DNA of 64,000 nt from Mallotus nudiflorus (GCA_947683625.1 CANTUR010000009.1:4477501-4541500), one strand, 5' to 3'. Counted from the stretch's first letter, positions 43,401 to 55,263 are shown. Numbers and translations: made by a program. The notes: generated by a model not told the origin, from the letters alone.

Positions 43401-45509
43401 TTGTTATATTTCAAATAGAGTTTCAAAGGACCAATTTTGAATAAAAATTCTTATAAGCTATGGAATAATAGAAGACCCCAAAATCTCATATCTAAGAGTA
43501 TTTGGATGTAAGTGCTTTATATTAAACACCAAGGATAACCTTGAAAAATTTAATTCCAAAGTCGATGAAGGAATTTTCCTAGGCTATTATATTTCTAGTA
43601 AAGCATATATAGTTTTTAATAAGAGAACTCTAGTAGTTGAAGAGTCAATGCATGTTGTATTTGATAAATCAAACCCACTTGATCCTAGAAAGGATATTTG
43701 TAGTGTTGATGATCTTATAAGTAACGATGAGATTATGGAATCTCTAGAAGAAAATGCCAGTATGCCTTTGGAACTTGAAGGTCCAAGTAAGAAGGGCAAT
43801 GAGGAAACGTTTCAACCTACCTTGAAGGATGAACTTCAAAAGGATTGGAAATTCAAGAAAGCTCATCCTAAAGACCTCATTATAGGTGATACTACAAAAA
43901 GGGTAACTACTAGATCTCAATTAAAGTCTATTGTTAATTTCACCTTCATTTGTTAAATTGAACCTAAAAATACAAATGATACTTTGTGTGATGAATTTTG
44001 GGTCCTTGCTATGTAAGAAGAGTTAAATCAATTTGAGAAAAATAAGGTTTGGACCTTAGTTCCTAGATCGAAATATCATCCTATTATAGGTGTCAAATGA
44101 GTGTTTAGAAATAAGATGAATGAACAAGGTGTCATAACTAGGAATAAAGCTAGACTAGTAGCTAAAGGTTATAATCAAGAGAAAGACATTGATTATCATG
44201 AAACCTATGCCCCTATTGCAAGGTTAGAAGCTATTAAAATGCTACTTTCATTTGCATCATTCATGGATTTCAATCTTTATCAAATGGAAGTTAAAAGTTC
44301 ATTTTTAAATGGTTTTATTGAAGAAGAAGTGTATGTTGAACAACCTCCAAGTTTTGAAAGCTTTGCTTTTTCAAATCATGTATTAAACTTTCCAAAGCAT
44401 TATATAGATTAAAACAAGCTCTTAGAGCTTGGTATGAAAGATTGAGAAACTTCTTATTAGAGAAAGGTTTCTCTAAAGGAAAAGTTGATACAACTCTTTT
44501 CTTAAGGAAATCCAAGCATGATTTATTAATTGTTCAAATATATGTTGATGACATTATATTCGGTGCTACTAACCATTGTTTGTGTGAGGAATTATCTAAT
44601 TTAATGCAAGAAGAATTTTTGATGAGTATGATGGGAGGACTCAAATTCTTTCTTGGACTACAAATTAAGCAATGCAAAAATGAGATTTTCATTAACCAAA
44701 CCAAGTATACGAGAGACGTTCTCAAGAAGTTTGGCATGGATGGAGCTAAGATAAGTAAAACTCCAATTAGCACCATAACAAAACTTAACAAAGATGAGAA
44801 TGGCAAACCGGTTGATGAAAAGCGATTTAGAGGTATAAGCAAATCCCTTTTTTATTTAACTGCTAGTAGACCCGATATTATGTTTGCTACTTGCTTGTGT
44901 GCTAGATTTAAATCTAGTCCTAGAGAGTCTTATTTAAATATTATTAAAAGAATTTTTAAATATCTTTTATGGTATAATGCATTTAAGACTTTGGTATCCT
45001 AGGAGTTCATCTTTTGACTTGATTAGTTATTCTGATGCGGACTTTACCGATAGTTTACTAGATAGAAAAAGCACTTCCAAAACTTGTCAATTTTTAGGAT
45101 AATGTTTAGTTTCTTAGTTTAGCAAGAAACAAGTTTTAATTGCCTTGTTCACTGTTGAAGCTAAAAATATTGCAGCAAGTCTTTGTTGTTTACAAGTTTT
45201 GTGGCAAAAATAACAGTTGTTAGACTATGGTGTAAAACTTGATCATATTCCAATCAAATGTGACAATACAATTGCTATCAACCTTAGCAAAAATTCCATT
45301 CAATATTCTAAAACTAAGCATATAGACATTAGATATCATTTCTTGCGTGATCATGTTTAAATTGTGATATCTCACTTGAATTTGTTAATACAAATAATCA
45401 ACTTGCAGATATCTTCACCAAACCTCTCAATGAAGAGAGATTAAATTTCATTAAGCATGAACTTGACATGATTAATGGTTATAGTTTATCTTTATTTTAT
45501 GTTAAATAG

Positions 45510-46717
45510 ATGGTTAAACTATTTTTATATGAAATCATGTTGTGCTTATTGATTACTTTTATTGATAAATATTTTGATTTTGATCTTAAATTTTTTTTTA
45601 TGGTCATCAGTTTATATTTGGTTTATCTTTTTAAATTTTCTTTTTTATTTTGTCAAAGGAGGAGAAATAATTTGAGTTTGCATGTGTACCTAGTTAATTT
45701 TTTAACATGTGTACTTAGTTTTTTTTTTAATTTTAAAACTCCCTTAAAAAATGTGTTTATGTTAGTGACATATTATATTTTTGTTTGATATACAGAGAGA
45801 AAATTTGTTTAAATTTTTACATGCATATTAACATTGTAAGTATGACTAATTTTGTCGTATATCATATGTGACAAAAGGCCTTGTTTTGCTTACTTTGTTT
45901 ATGTATGACATAGATTTTATGAAGATTTTGTGTATCTTTGTTTCATTTCTCTTTATATCTCTCTTTTTTCTTTTAGTTTTTGATAAAGGGGGAGAAATAT
46001 ATTTGAGTTTGTTATTTGTTACTATACATGTGTATAATATTTTATTATTGTGTTTATACATGCATAATTCATGTATAATTTCTTCTTAGAAAATGTTATG
46101 ATCTTTGATAAAACATGAATATTTTTACAAAGATTTGGTGTATCTTTGCTTTGTTCCTATAGGAATTTTGGTCCTTTTAGGTTCATTTCCCATTATATCT
46201 CTTTCTTTTCCTTTTGCCTTTATATAAAAAGAGGAAAATATGTCATGGATAATTTGTGTTTATTTTATTTTATTTATATGTTAAGTGCTACATGATTGAT
46301 TAGTTAGCTAAGCTCTATATGATCATGTGATAGTTAAACTCATCTAGCATCAACATTATTGTTATAGGTACTATTTTTGTGATGCATTTTAGTGGTACTA
46401 TATGTATATATATTTGAAATTATTTCCTCACATTGCCTAACATTTATTTAAATGATCATGTTATCATATTTTATATTTTTAATACATTTGTTATAAGAAT
46501 GCCATATTTTTATCCCTCTTGCTGTATTTTATATTGTTTTTATTTTTCTATGAAGGGGAATAGTCTATAAATTTATATTTCTTATCATGTCCATGTTTGT
46601 AGGGGGAGAAATAAAGAAATATATTTTATTTCATTTTGTATCATTATTATCATAAATATTATCACACACTTTACTTTGTATTAATTTTTATCAAACTCAA
46701 AATAAGTTTGTCAAAAT
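45510..46717 (+). other. Post-pol spacer of the SIRE-type element with repeated purine tracts
   Basis: No ORF long enough to be an env-like gene. Purine tracts recur: AAAGGAGGAGAAAT (45655), AAAGGGGGAGAAAT (45985), AAAAAGAGGAAAAT (46225) and AGGGGGAGAAAT (46601). Each is set in T-rich DNA. They resemble the terminal tract before the 3' LTR. Confidence 0.7.
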
Positions 46718-46735
46718 CAAAAAGAGGGAGATTAT
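46718..46735 (+). other. Terminal polypurine tract of the SIRE-type element
   Basis: The run CAAAAAGAGGGAGATT directly precedes the 3' LTR start (TG at 46736 or 46739). Confidence 0.8.
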
Positions 46736-46738
46736 TGA

Positions 46739-48051
46739 TGTTAACATTAATAAATCTTAATTTTGATCTTAAAAAACTTAATTTTGAGTAGTTAATTTAT
46801 TTTTTTAAGTATGTATAAGTTAGAACTCTATTGGAAGTTAAAATGAAGTATTAATATCTTAGGATGATTCGACCTCTGAGATTCAAGGAGGCTTTTGACA
46901 TCCTTAGAGCTTTATAATGAGAAAGTTATCTTCTTCACATTTGAAGTAGATATCTTGAGCTTTCTGAATTAGGCTTACTTGTCAAAATCTGAGTTCATTT
47001 GTGTATGAAAATATTGAGTTGAAATCAATGTATGTAGCTATCATTTTAGATTGCATAACTCTTAATATTTTGGACATATCTTGAGCTACAGAATTCCAAT
47101 TGAGGTAATTCAAAATGATATAAAAATCTAAGTCAAATATCTAAAATTTTATAAAGAAATTATGGGCAAATTTAGACGTCTCTAATAGAAAATCACGGTT
47201 TCAATTCTTGCATAGCTATTTGACAATAGTTTGCATATTAGTTTGCATAACTCTTAATATTTTGGACATATCTTAAGCTACAGAAGTCTAATTAAGGTGA
47301 TTCAAAATAATATGGAAAGCTAAGTCAAATATTTACAACTTTTAAGAAGAAAGTATAGGCAAATTAAAACGTCTCTAGTAGCCAATCATGGTTTCAATCT
47401 GTGTATAGTAGTTTGACAACATTACTTTCAATAATTCAAAATTATAAATGTTGGATTCAAAATATAGACGTTGGACATATTATTTGCATCTCCAAAAATT
47501 ATTATTTTTAGTGTATATCTATATAAACACCTCTAGAGCTGAACAGAAGTTAAGATATTTTTTGCTTATTATTATTTTCTATCTTAACATTCATTAAAGC
47601 TCTTAAATTCTCAAATATTCACTCTTTATTTATAAATTTTATGAGAGTTGGTTATGTGTTAGAAATAGAATTTCACTTCATCTTAAATCTTTGGATAGAT
47701 TATTAGGGAAGTGAGATTTATATCTAAAGGAATTGGTTTAAGTGTTGTGCATTAAAATACTTGGGATTTGGTTTTTTGAGTGAGCTTTGAAAACTCATAT
47801 TGTAAGGTTGTAAGAGTGAGCCATAAAAATCTTGTACAATCTCAATCTTTTGAATAAGATTGTGGGTGATTGAAAATCCTAACTTGGGGATAAGTTAGGT
47901 GGAGATGTAAGATTGTTGTTAAATCCGAACTCCTTAAATCATTGTGTTCTTCATTCTTCATTCTCAACATTCTTTTAATTCTTGCAAAGAATTATTTTGA
48001 ATTTTGAATTTTATTTAATAGCCCTATTCACCCCCCTCTAGGGCTTTTTCA
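46739..48051 (+). mobile_element. 3' LTR of the SIRE-type element
   Basis: Matches the 5' LTR along its length, including the 192-bp duplication, the TATATAAA box (about 47518-47526) and the end CTAGGGCTTTTTCA. The start is uncertain by three bases (46736 or 46739). TGTTAAC at 46739 matches the 5' LTR start best. Confidence 0.87.
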
Positions 48052-48231
48052 AAGATTTAGTTGATAAGTATATTTATTTTATTATAAATAATTAATTAAT
48101 TAGTATTTAAAATGTCAAATATTATATGTTAATTTTTAATAATATATTGTCTAAAATAAGTTATTTGAATATAATTAATTATTAAAATGGTACTAAATTT
48201 TACTTGTAACACATACTAGAATTAATTATTA

Positions 48232-48238
<7 letters not shown>

Positions 48239-48283
<45 letters not shown>

Positions 48284-48285
48284 TA
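48239..48285. repeat. (TA)n(CA)n microsatellite
   Basis: A TA run followed by CACACACACACA, in the right part of the CACTA element. Confidence 0.95.
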
Positions 48286-49130
48286 CAGTTTGGTGTAGTT
48301 CGAGATGATTTGATTCTGTTCTCAGTTTAGAGAACTCATGTTCCCCGGACCTACTCCAATAAATATTTTTGGGATGGTTTGGTTAAGAGAAAGTCAATAG
48401 GTCAACATATATTTTTGGTTTTGGAGATTTTCAGTTTGATTTTTTAGGACGGTTTGGGTTCTCTAGTACTTAATTTAAAACTTAATCAAAGTATAACCCT
48501 AATTTAAATCTAAATAAAAAGTCAATTGCTAATCAAAGAACAACCTTAATTTAAACCTAAAAGTTTAGACGACATGTGTTAAAAGTTTTTCTGTGATCGA
48601 ACTTAACTATTTAGAAGGACAGAACATTATTATGGTTACAAAAGATGGTTTCTTTTATGACCGTTCAAAAAAGAGGTTGCAATAAGTATATTTATTACAT
48701 CCTTTTTAGACACCGATTGTAAAAATTGGTCGCTAAAGCCTAATATTCTTAGTGTGGATCTTGAGTAGGGATCGTGAGTAACCCAGAATTTTCTAGCTCA
48801 AGAGACTCTATCTTAAGGTAGACTCACTCTATTCTCCTTAGGATCATAAGCTACTACTCAGGATTATGAGTAGCAGTTCACTTTAAGAAAACTTAACATT
48901 ATTCGACACAATGTGAACTCCTAGCTTTTGAGATGATTATCACACTTCAAATTGTACTTTTGGAGGTCCTTTAGGGTTTGAATTCATGCTTTTATGTTGA
49001 TTCTTCTGTCCTCTATTTTGATTGAAAATTTGTCCCTAACTTATACTTTAATTACCTAAACAAAAAGATTAGTTCATTAATTTTTTTTTGTTAAAGTCAA
49101 AACATAAGAGGTGAATTAGTTGATCATGCA

Positions 49131-49389
49131 AATGTCCAACATGCAAGACATTAGGAAATGATGAGAAGTTACCTCAAAGGTGTCAAAGGCAATAACTATG
49201 CTGAATGTATTTTTTTCATGTCAATCGGATCCAAAGCTCACTTATCAATATTAGTTTGGGAGATGTGAAAATTGCCTTAAGAGCTTTGTCTACATGATTA
49301 ACGTCGTTTGTGACACTATTGAGGTTAAATAAGCATATCTATTGTAGCCTTTTTATTTTATTTTATTTCATAAATTGTTATGTTTCATT
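49131..49389. other. Host-side flank, partly duplicated at 28365-28910
   Basis: Contains TTAGGAAATGATGAGAAG at 49150, matching the MITE target region on the left. A short open stretch (MRSYLKGVKGNNYAE) is not recognised. Confidence 0.45.
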
Positions 49390-49503
49390 TTTTTTGAACA
49401 ACCATATATTTGGGAGGTTGGGGGGAGTGGGGTTTGAACCCCCAACTTCAAACTTATGCCAATCTTCATGCCTGGATGATAAACCATTTGACCTAGGTGG
49501 GAT
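49390..49503 (-). mobile_element. SINE-like tRNA-derived piece
   Basis: On the minus strand an A-box-like TAGGTCAAATGG (49495-49484) is followed about 44 bases later by a B box, GGTTCAAACC (49440-49431). A short tail ends in an A run (CAAAAAAAATG, near 49395). The sequence cannot fold as a complete tRNA, so a SINE head is more likely than a tRNA gene. Confidence 0.5.
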
Positions 49504-50057
49504 TAACAATGTTCTAATTTCAATTAATTAACAATCACATGCATGCTCTTATTTTCTTACTTATGAGTTAATATAATAATAGTAATTAAAAGTATGGTTG
49601 GAAACAAGGTACATTTTTTGTTCTCCTATATTGTTCCTCAATGTAAATCTATTGACCTTAAGTAGCCATGACAAGTACAAATTGACAGGGAATATGCTTA
49701 AAAAAAATGGTAAGCAATTCATCTTATAATTTTTAATATTTAAAGTGCATGTATTGTACTCTTGCATAGTAGTACCATAAATTAAAATGATTAATTAGAC
49801 TAGGTGATTGTTGCTTTCTGTCATATAAATCACGTTTAGCATTATAATTTTTTATTGAATTTTAATTTTAAAATATATATTATTTTCAATCCACGCAATG
49901 CTTTGATAAACAACTAGTTTAAACTAAATGCCTTATATGCCACTTTATATAACTAAAGTCATGTATGATTGTCATCTTGGTTTTTCATTGATTGAAAATT
50001 TTCTTCTCATATTTCTTAATCCTACACTGTATTTATTTAACCAACAATTGATATTAT
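49504..50057. other. AT-rich stretch, nothing recognised
   Basis: No coding region, repeat structure or terminal repeat was seen here. Confidence 0.5.
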
Positions 50058-50066
50058 TTTATTTTT

Positions 50067-50505
50067 GGGAAAAGTACGAAAATTACCATGTGGTTTCACA
50101 GTTTTGCACTTTTAAGTATGTATTTCATTTTTTGACAATTTATATCTTGTGTTTGTTGCCATTTGAAAATTTTCAGTATATGAGGCTAACCCTGTTAAAT
50201 GAGTCTGATGGTGTTAGTCTTATATACTAGAAATCATTAAACATCGACAAACAAAAGACCTAAAATTGTAAAAAAAAAAGTGAAACACATACTTAAAATT
50301 GTAAAACCTTTAAACCACATGGTGGTTTTTTGTACTTTCCCCTTAATTGTTTTTAGTTAGGTCGTACATCATTTAACGATGTTAGTTTCATATGCTGAAA
50401 ATTGTCAAACGGTGACAAACTCAGGATCCAATTTGTCAAAAAATGAAACACATACTTAAAAGTGCAAAATTGTGAAACCATAAGTTGGCTTTCAACACTT
50501 TCCCC
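50067..50505. mobile_element. Inverted-repeat MITE with a duplicated right arm
   Basis: The left arm GGGAAAAGTACGAAAATTACC... pairs with right arms ending at 50342 and at 50505 (both ending CTTTCCCC). Shared words are CATGTGGTTT, CACTTTTAAGTATG and TTTCATTTTTTGACAA. TTTATTTTT, 9 bp, lies on both outer sides (50058-50066 and 50506-50514), though it is low complexity. The 50343-50505 part looks like a second right half. Confidence 0.7.
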
Positions 50506-50514
50506 TTTATTTTT

Positions 50515-50931
50515 TTCTTATTCTTTCTTTATCTCTCGTGTCAAACCATCATCGTTTTACCACCTCCAATCTTCATGATCACTTATTGATTTTCATTTTC
50601 TTTGTAAATGCTTCAAAAGATTTTTCTTTCCACTATCCTCTAAGCTTTTATGCACTTTTTTTTTTGCATTATTTTCATATATATAACGAAGACCACCAAT
50701 GACATTAGAGTTATTTCCATCCTTATCATCTTTTTTTTTCTCTCTATCTTCATTGATTGATATTCCTTAACATCAAATTTTCTTTTATGTTTATATTTTT
50801 CTTTTAGTTGTTGTTGTTGCTATTGTTATTGTTAATGTTGATAATCGTACTACAATAATTGTTCTCCTTGAATTGACTACAGGTTATGATTGAAAAAGGA
50901 TTGTGAATAATTGAAGTGGTACAAAATCCTT
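50515..50931. other. AT-rich stretch, nothing recognised
   Basis: Contains TTG/TTA repeats near 50808-50840. No gene seen. Confidence 0.5.
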
Positions 50932-51427
50932 GGGAGTCAAATGCAATAGTAGTCACTAAATTTTACATTTATTACAATTTTGGTACTAAATTTATTTATT
51001 TTTTTGTCACCAAACTTTGATTTTATTTCAAAAAAGGTATTGTTAAAATTTTTTAGTCCACTACATTCTCTTAAAAATTATTTTAATCCATCAATCTCTT
51101 TAGATTTTCAATTTAATTTATAAATTATAAACAAATTTGAAAGTTTACTTCAACTAGGCTCTAATACCATTCATAATGAGTCTACTCTTATTACATGGAA
51201 TCAAAATGATTTTTAAATTTTTTCTTATTTGTATAGAAAATATAGACTTATTTGCAAAAAAAAAAAGGATTAAAATAGTAATTATGGAAAATTTAGATAT
51301 TAATTTTTTAAAAGTAACTGCTATGAAATTAAATAGAAGTTTAGTATCCAAAAAGATACAAATTAAAGTTTGATAACTGAATTGAAAAAAAAAATTAAAA
51401 ATCGATACCCTCTAATGCATTTGACCC
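50932..51427. mobile_element. Inverted-repeat MITE (about 496 bp), diverged
   Basis: The left end GGGAGTCAAATGCAATAG pairs loosely with the reversed right end GGGTCAAATGCATTAGAG, and the CCAAACTTTGATTTT word pairs with TCAAACTTTAATTTG. It shares ATACAAATTAAAGTTT with the neighbouring MITE. The target duplication is not clear. Confidence 0.6.
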
Positions 51428-51481
51428 ACATCTTTGCCCTTGCAACATTATAACCATGCCAATTAAGCATTCTCAAGTCTC

Positions 51482-54400
51482 AGGTTAATTGCACAGGAGG
51501 TTGTCAAAGTTTACACTAAATTTTATTTTGGTTTCATAACTTTATTTTGTATTTTTTTTGTTACAAAACATTGATTTTAATTACACAGAGAAGTCACCTA
51601 AAATAATTCTGGCTAATTTAGATAATGTGGCACATTAAAGTTACATTATCATAATCCAACTCAAAAAAAATTTTCATGTTATAGTACCATGCCACCTTCT
51701 TTGAAAGACTATTGGCTATAATTTTACTTTAGACTTTTTTTAAAAATTTTTTTTACACTTAACCTTATAAATTATACTTAATAGTCTGTAATATCCCGTG
51801 TTTTTACATGTTTTTATACTGTACCGGGATATGCAGTATTAATAATTTTGAATATGTATATATATGATATTTTTATGAGTTGATATGTATTTTAAACCTA
51901 TTTTAATTACTGTGTTTTATATACAGTGTTTTACGTAAAATTTTCCCGGGACTTTCATTTTCGGGGAAATTTTCACGTAAACAATTTATTATTAATTATT
52001 TTAAATGTATTTACGGGTTTGCATGAACTCATACATATTTTTAAATTATTAAATAAAGCCCGTGTGTGTATATTTATTTAATTAGGGTTTATTATTACCC
52101 TAATATTAATTTAAGTATTTAATTGTTTTATTGTTATTTAATTAATTTTATTTAGTATAAATTATTAAAATATTAATATTTTAATGTGTGTGGTGTATAT
52201 TTGATGTGTGTAATTTAATATTATTTTAATATATAGTATAAAGTATATATATATATACATATATACATTAAAAATCAAAAAGTTTGCAAAATTACCAAAC
52301 TGCCCCGAGCTTTTTTCTTCTTCTTCTTCTTCTCCGATCGTTCCCTCACCATTTCCGGCCGCTGTCACGCCGTTCCTTCACCGTGGGTGTGCCGTCCGGT
52401 GTGCCACCATCTTCCCCGACCAGTTTCGCCGCCTGTGGAGGCCATTTCCGGCGTCGGGAGAGTGATTTTGGCCGGAGAAGCCGAAAATCAACTCACCGTC
52501 GATCACGCCGATTCCGGCCATCGTTTTCGACACCGCCGGTCTCTTTCTTCTCCTTGAGCTCCGGTGAGTGTTATTCTAGCTTTGGTTTGAGCTAAAATGG
52601 TCTAGAATTGCTTAGTTTTCGATTTGTCAAATTCGGCCTATTAGGGTTTTCGATTTTTTTCGAATTGTTCTTGATTGATTCATGCTTAATCCCTTCACAA
52701 ATGTTGTTCCTAGTAGCTTAATCTACATGTATGAATTTTTGTAGAATTTTTGGAGATTGTTTGGATTTTTGGGTATTTTTGAATATTTTAATATTATTTT
52801 CTAATTTTCGGAAATTAATTATTTAAATTATGAAATTGGAGTTTATGGTTGAATTGGGTGTTGAAATGAATTATGGGAATTTATTTGGAATTTTTATGAA
52901 TTTCTAAGTATTTATTTTGAATTATTGAAGTTTAGGTGATTTTGGAAAATTAGGTTAATTGTGTTTTAATTTGAATTTAATTGGTTAATTGGGTTTAAAT
53001 ATTGATATTATTGATAAATATGTTGAGAAAATTAATTTTGGGTAATTGTATGATTTTTGGTGAATTTTTGAAGTAATTTAAGTATATTTATATATATAGG
53101 GGTATTTTGGTAATTTTACCCTAAACTGTCTAAAAATGTAATTTAATTGGTTTTAATATTTATTTAAGGTATAAAAATGATTTCTACAAAATATTTGGTA
53201 TTTTTAACTAATTAAAACTATTTTTCGTGAATTATTTTCAATTATATATATAATATACGGTTTTTCTAATAAAATGAGTTTTAATCGGTTTTTATAGTGT
53301 TTCAAGGTCAATTATGTAATTTCTACCTATGAAAATGTATTTCTGTGATTTACGAATATTTTTGGTATTTCCTGAATTATTCTGTGTTTGTGGACCCCGG
53401 TCGGTGGACTGTAGTTTGGAGTCCGACCGTGGGATTTTGATTGTGTTGAGCTTGTATTTCAAAGTGTGTTTCTTTGCAGGGTCGGCTCTACTCTTTTGAG
53501 TAGAGAGATGTCCGTTTTACAAGGGAGGTTCTGCCGAATTTTCGGTAGAATTCTCGTAAAACGTGATATCCAGTCGAACCCTAAATTCTGTTTTCGTATT
53601 TTAATACTCTAGATTGAATTCTAGGATTTCTGTTAGGTTTATTCTAATGTCGGTTATTTATTGCTTGATTAGTTGCGCCGAGACCGAGGGCTAGTGGACC
53701 AGGCCCGTCGGACCTGTCTCGTGGAGCGCATTAGGTGAGTTACTGTACTATGTATACATGCTTAGGATGCATGATTTAGAAATATATGTTTTATTTTGAT
53801 TAAAAATGCATAAACATTATGATTTGTATTTAAGTATATTTTTGGTATATTTTTGGTATATAATAAATTATATACATGTTTTATTAATAAAATATATTTA
53901 AAATGTTTTTAAATATATTTTTAGTTTAATTCATGATTTGATTGAAATTATTTGACGTATATATACTCAAAATATACCTGGTTTACTTTTGGTATATTTC
54001 CGGTATATATATGGATTATATTGCTATTTCATTTACATTCATGCATCATATATTTTTATGAATGAATGTTTTATATTATTGATGAAGGATATCGATAGAA
54101 CGTGCTACCTAGTGGGCAGCACTAGGACCGAGTACGTACCGGTACGCCTATAGTATTTAGGCTATATTACTAACCTATTGGTGGATATTGATTGAATGTG
54201 ATTATTGATGTGTGAGATGTGGTTGTGGGTGTGATTGCTGGAGCTCGGTTGACCAAGTGTCTCGGGGCCAATCACACTGGCAGTCAGACTGCTAGAGCTC
54301 GATTGACTTAGTGTCTCGGGGCCAGTCTACTGTCCAAATGGATTAAGTGGATATAGTTGGATTCAGTGAGCCTGTATGGCTAGAGTGTTGTCTAACACTA

Positions 54401-55263
54401 TTATCCTGAGGTTGCGATATTCTAGGGTTCTATATGATCCTTCATAAAAGATGATTTTCAGATAATATATATAAAAACGATTTTTTCTGCATCTGTATGA
54501 ATTTGCCTGTATATATACATATTATATATATACTGTTGACTGTATGCATTATCACTTAGTGTGTATGTATATATATTATAGTAATTCACTCAGTGAGGTC
54601 TGACTCCCCTCCGTTGACTATTTTTCAGGAGAGTCAACTTCTTCAGACCTCAGTAACAGGTCGATACGCCGGATTTCTTCCGCCCCGACTTCTTTATGTA
54701 AATTGTCTACTTGAGTCTTATTTATTTCATCTAGATACTGCAGTAGTTGTAAATTACAGTATTGGATTTCATGTATTTTGTTTTAAAGGAGATATATTAT
54801 ATTAAAACTGGATTGTATTAAAGAGATTTTATGTATGAGATAAGATTTTTATTTAAATCCAGTTCATATGGATGATATTGTGATATTTCAAATTTTTATT
54901 TCCGCTGCATACATATTATATGGTTATTGTTATTACATGATTTATTTTATTTTTAGGCTTGCTACGGGTTCCGGATTCGAAAGAATTCCCGTTCCCTAGC
55001 GCCGGTCATGGCCCCTGTTTTGGGTCGTGACATAGTCTCATAAAGAAGAGTGATGTGGTAGTGTGACTTGACAATTTTTATTGAGTTGGACTATAATATG
55101 GCAACTTAAGTGTGTCATGTCATCTAAATTAGCTAGAATTCTTTTGGGTGACTTTTTTGTGTAATTTAAATGAATGTTTTGTAACAAAAAAGATACAAAT
55201 TAAAGTTATGGAAGCAAAATGAAATTTAATGTAAAGTTCGGTAACGTCTGACACAATTTACCC
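51482..55263. mobile_element. Inverted-repeat MITE interrupted by a Tekay solo LTR
   Basis: The left arm (51482-51640) matches the reverse of the right arm (about 55095-55263) over about 150 bp: ACACTAAATTTTATTTTGGTTTCATAACTTT against ACATTAAATTTCATTTTGCTTCCATAACTTT, and TTTTTTGTTACAAAACATT in both. Without the LTR it would be about 530 bp. It belongs to the same loose group as the MITEs at 28393 and 50932. Confidence 0.8.
51787..55032 (+). mobile_element. Tekay-family solo LTR with TAGTC target duplication
   Basis: TGTAATATCCCGTG to GGGTCGTGACA, 3246 bp, flanked by TAGTC (51782-51786 and 55033-55037). It is close to the full-length element's LTRs. Donor-like CCG/GTGAGTG is at 52564, acceptor-like TTTGCAG near 53480, the stem-loop block at 54100-54150 and the twin hairpins at 54225-54335. 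Confidence 0.96.

Larger units (their letters stand above)
36984..45509 (+). pseudogene. Copia gag-pol, interrupted by a solo LTR and decayed
   Basis: Gag starts MSLRPFFDGNDYPHWKFKM at 36984, is cut at 37110 by the Tekay solo LTR, and continues from 40486 through KLGKHFSKEEVNNKVLRILP (about 40805-40875). The zinc knuckle CYECKKSGHI is at about 41210-41238, and a TGA follows at 41239. Protease WYLDSGC lies near 42420. Integrase spans 42780-43440, with CDACQKRKQ, the IDLFGP and RSDHRTEF aspartates, a TAA near 43288, then VERKNR. RT begins after a TGA at 44098, runs to a frameshift near 44387, and carries an intact YVDD at about 44540. RNase H (YSDADF, ADIFTKP) runs to the stop at 45507. Several stops fit C-to-T or G-to-A changes. 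Confidence 0.9.
35609..48051 (+). mobile_element. SIRE-type Ty1/copia retrotransposon, with a nested Tekay solo LTR
   Basis: LTRs are at 35609-36932 and about 46739-48051, ending CTAGGGCTTTTTCA. The PBS is at 36935 and a purine tract lies before the 3' LTR. Flanking 5 bp are AAAAT (35604-35608) and AAGAT (48052-48056), one mismatch. Domain order is gag, protease, integrase, RT, RNase H, as in copia elements. A long spacer after pol and long LTRs fit the SIRE/Maximus group. The LTRs differ at many positions, so the insertion is older than the Tekay full-length copy. Confidence 0.9.
29818..48754. mobile_element. CACTA (En/Spm-type) DNA transposon, with nested insertions
   Basis: Starts CACTACAAGAAAAATGGCCT and ends GGTCGCTAAAGCC...TTCTTAGTG. 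The reverse complement of the right end (CACTAAGAA...GGCTTTAGCGACCAATTTTTACA) matches the left end (CACTACAAGAA...GGCCTTTAGACATTCGCTA...GTAAAAACCAGTCGCTA). Subterminal sequences repeat GTCGC/GCGAC words, typical of these elements. No transposase was recognised. The interior holds gene-like minus-strand pieces and the copia element (35609-48051). The 3-bp target duplication is not clear (GAT left, TGG right). Confidence 0.83.
29045..49125 (-). mobile_element. Copia-type solo LTR, split by the CACTA element
   Basis: In plus coordinates it starts TGAAAGAGGCCCTAGAGGG, the reverse complement of the copia LTR end seen at 36905-36932 and 48021-48051, and it ends GTTGATCA at 49125. Perfect TGCAA lies on both sides (29040-29044 and 49126-49130). 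LTR sequence occupies 29045-29817 and 48755-49125 (about 1.1 kb). It is related to, but clearly diverged from, the SIRE-type LTRs nested inside it. No internal region remains. Confidence 0.82.

Noticed and set aside
45510..46089. Env-like gene after copia pol
   Set aside because: SIRE-type elements may carry one here, but only short hydrophobic ORFs in T-rich DNA are present, on both strands. They look like chance ORFs.
49420..49503. Possible tRNA gene on the minus strand
   Set aside because: A-box and B-box-like words are present, but no acceptor stem or anticodon arm can be drawn. It is better read as a SINE head.
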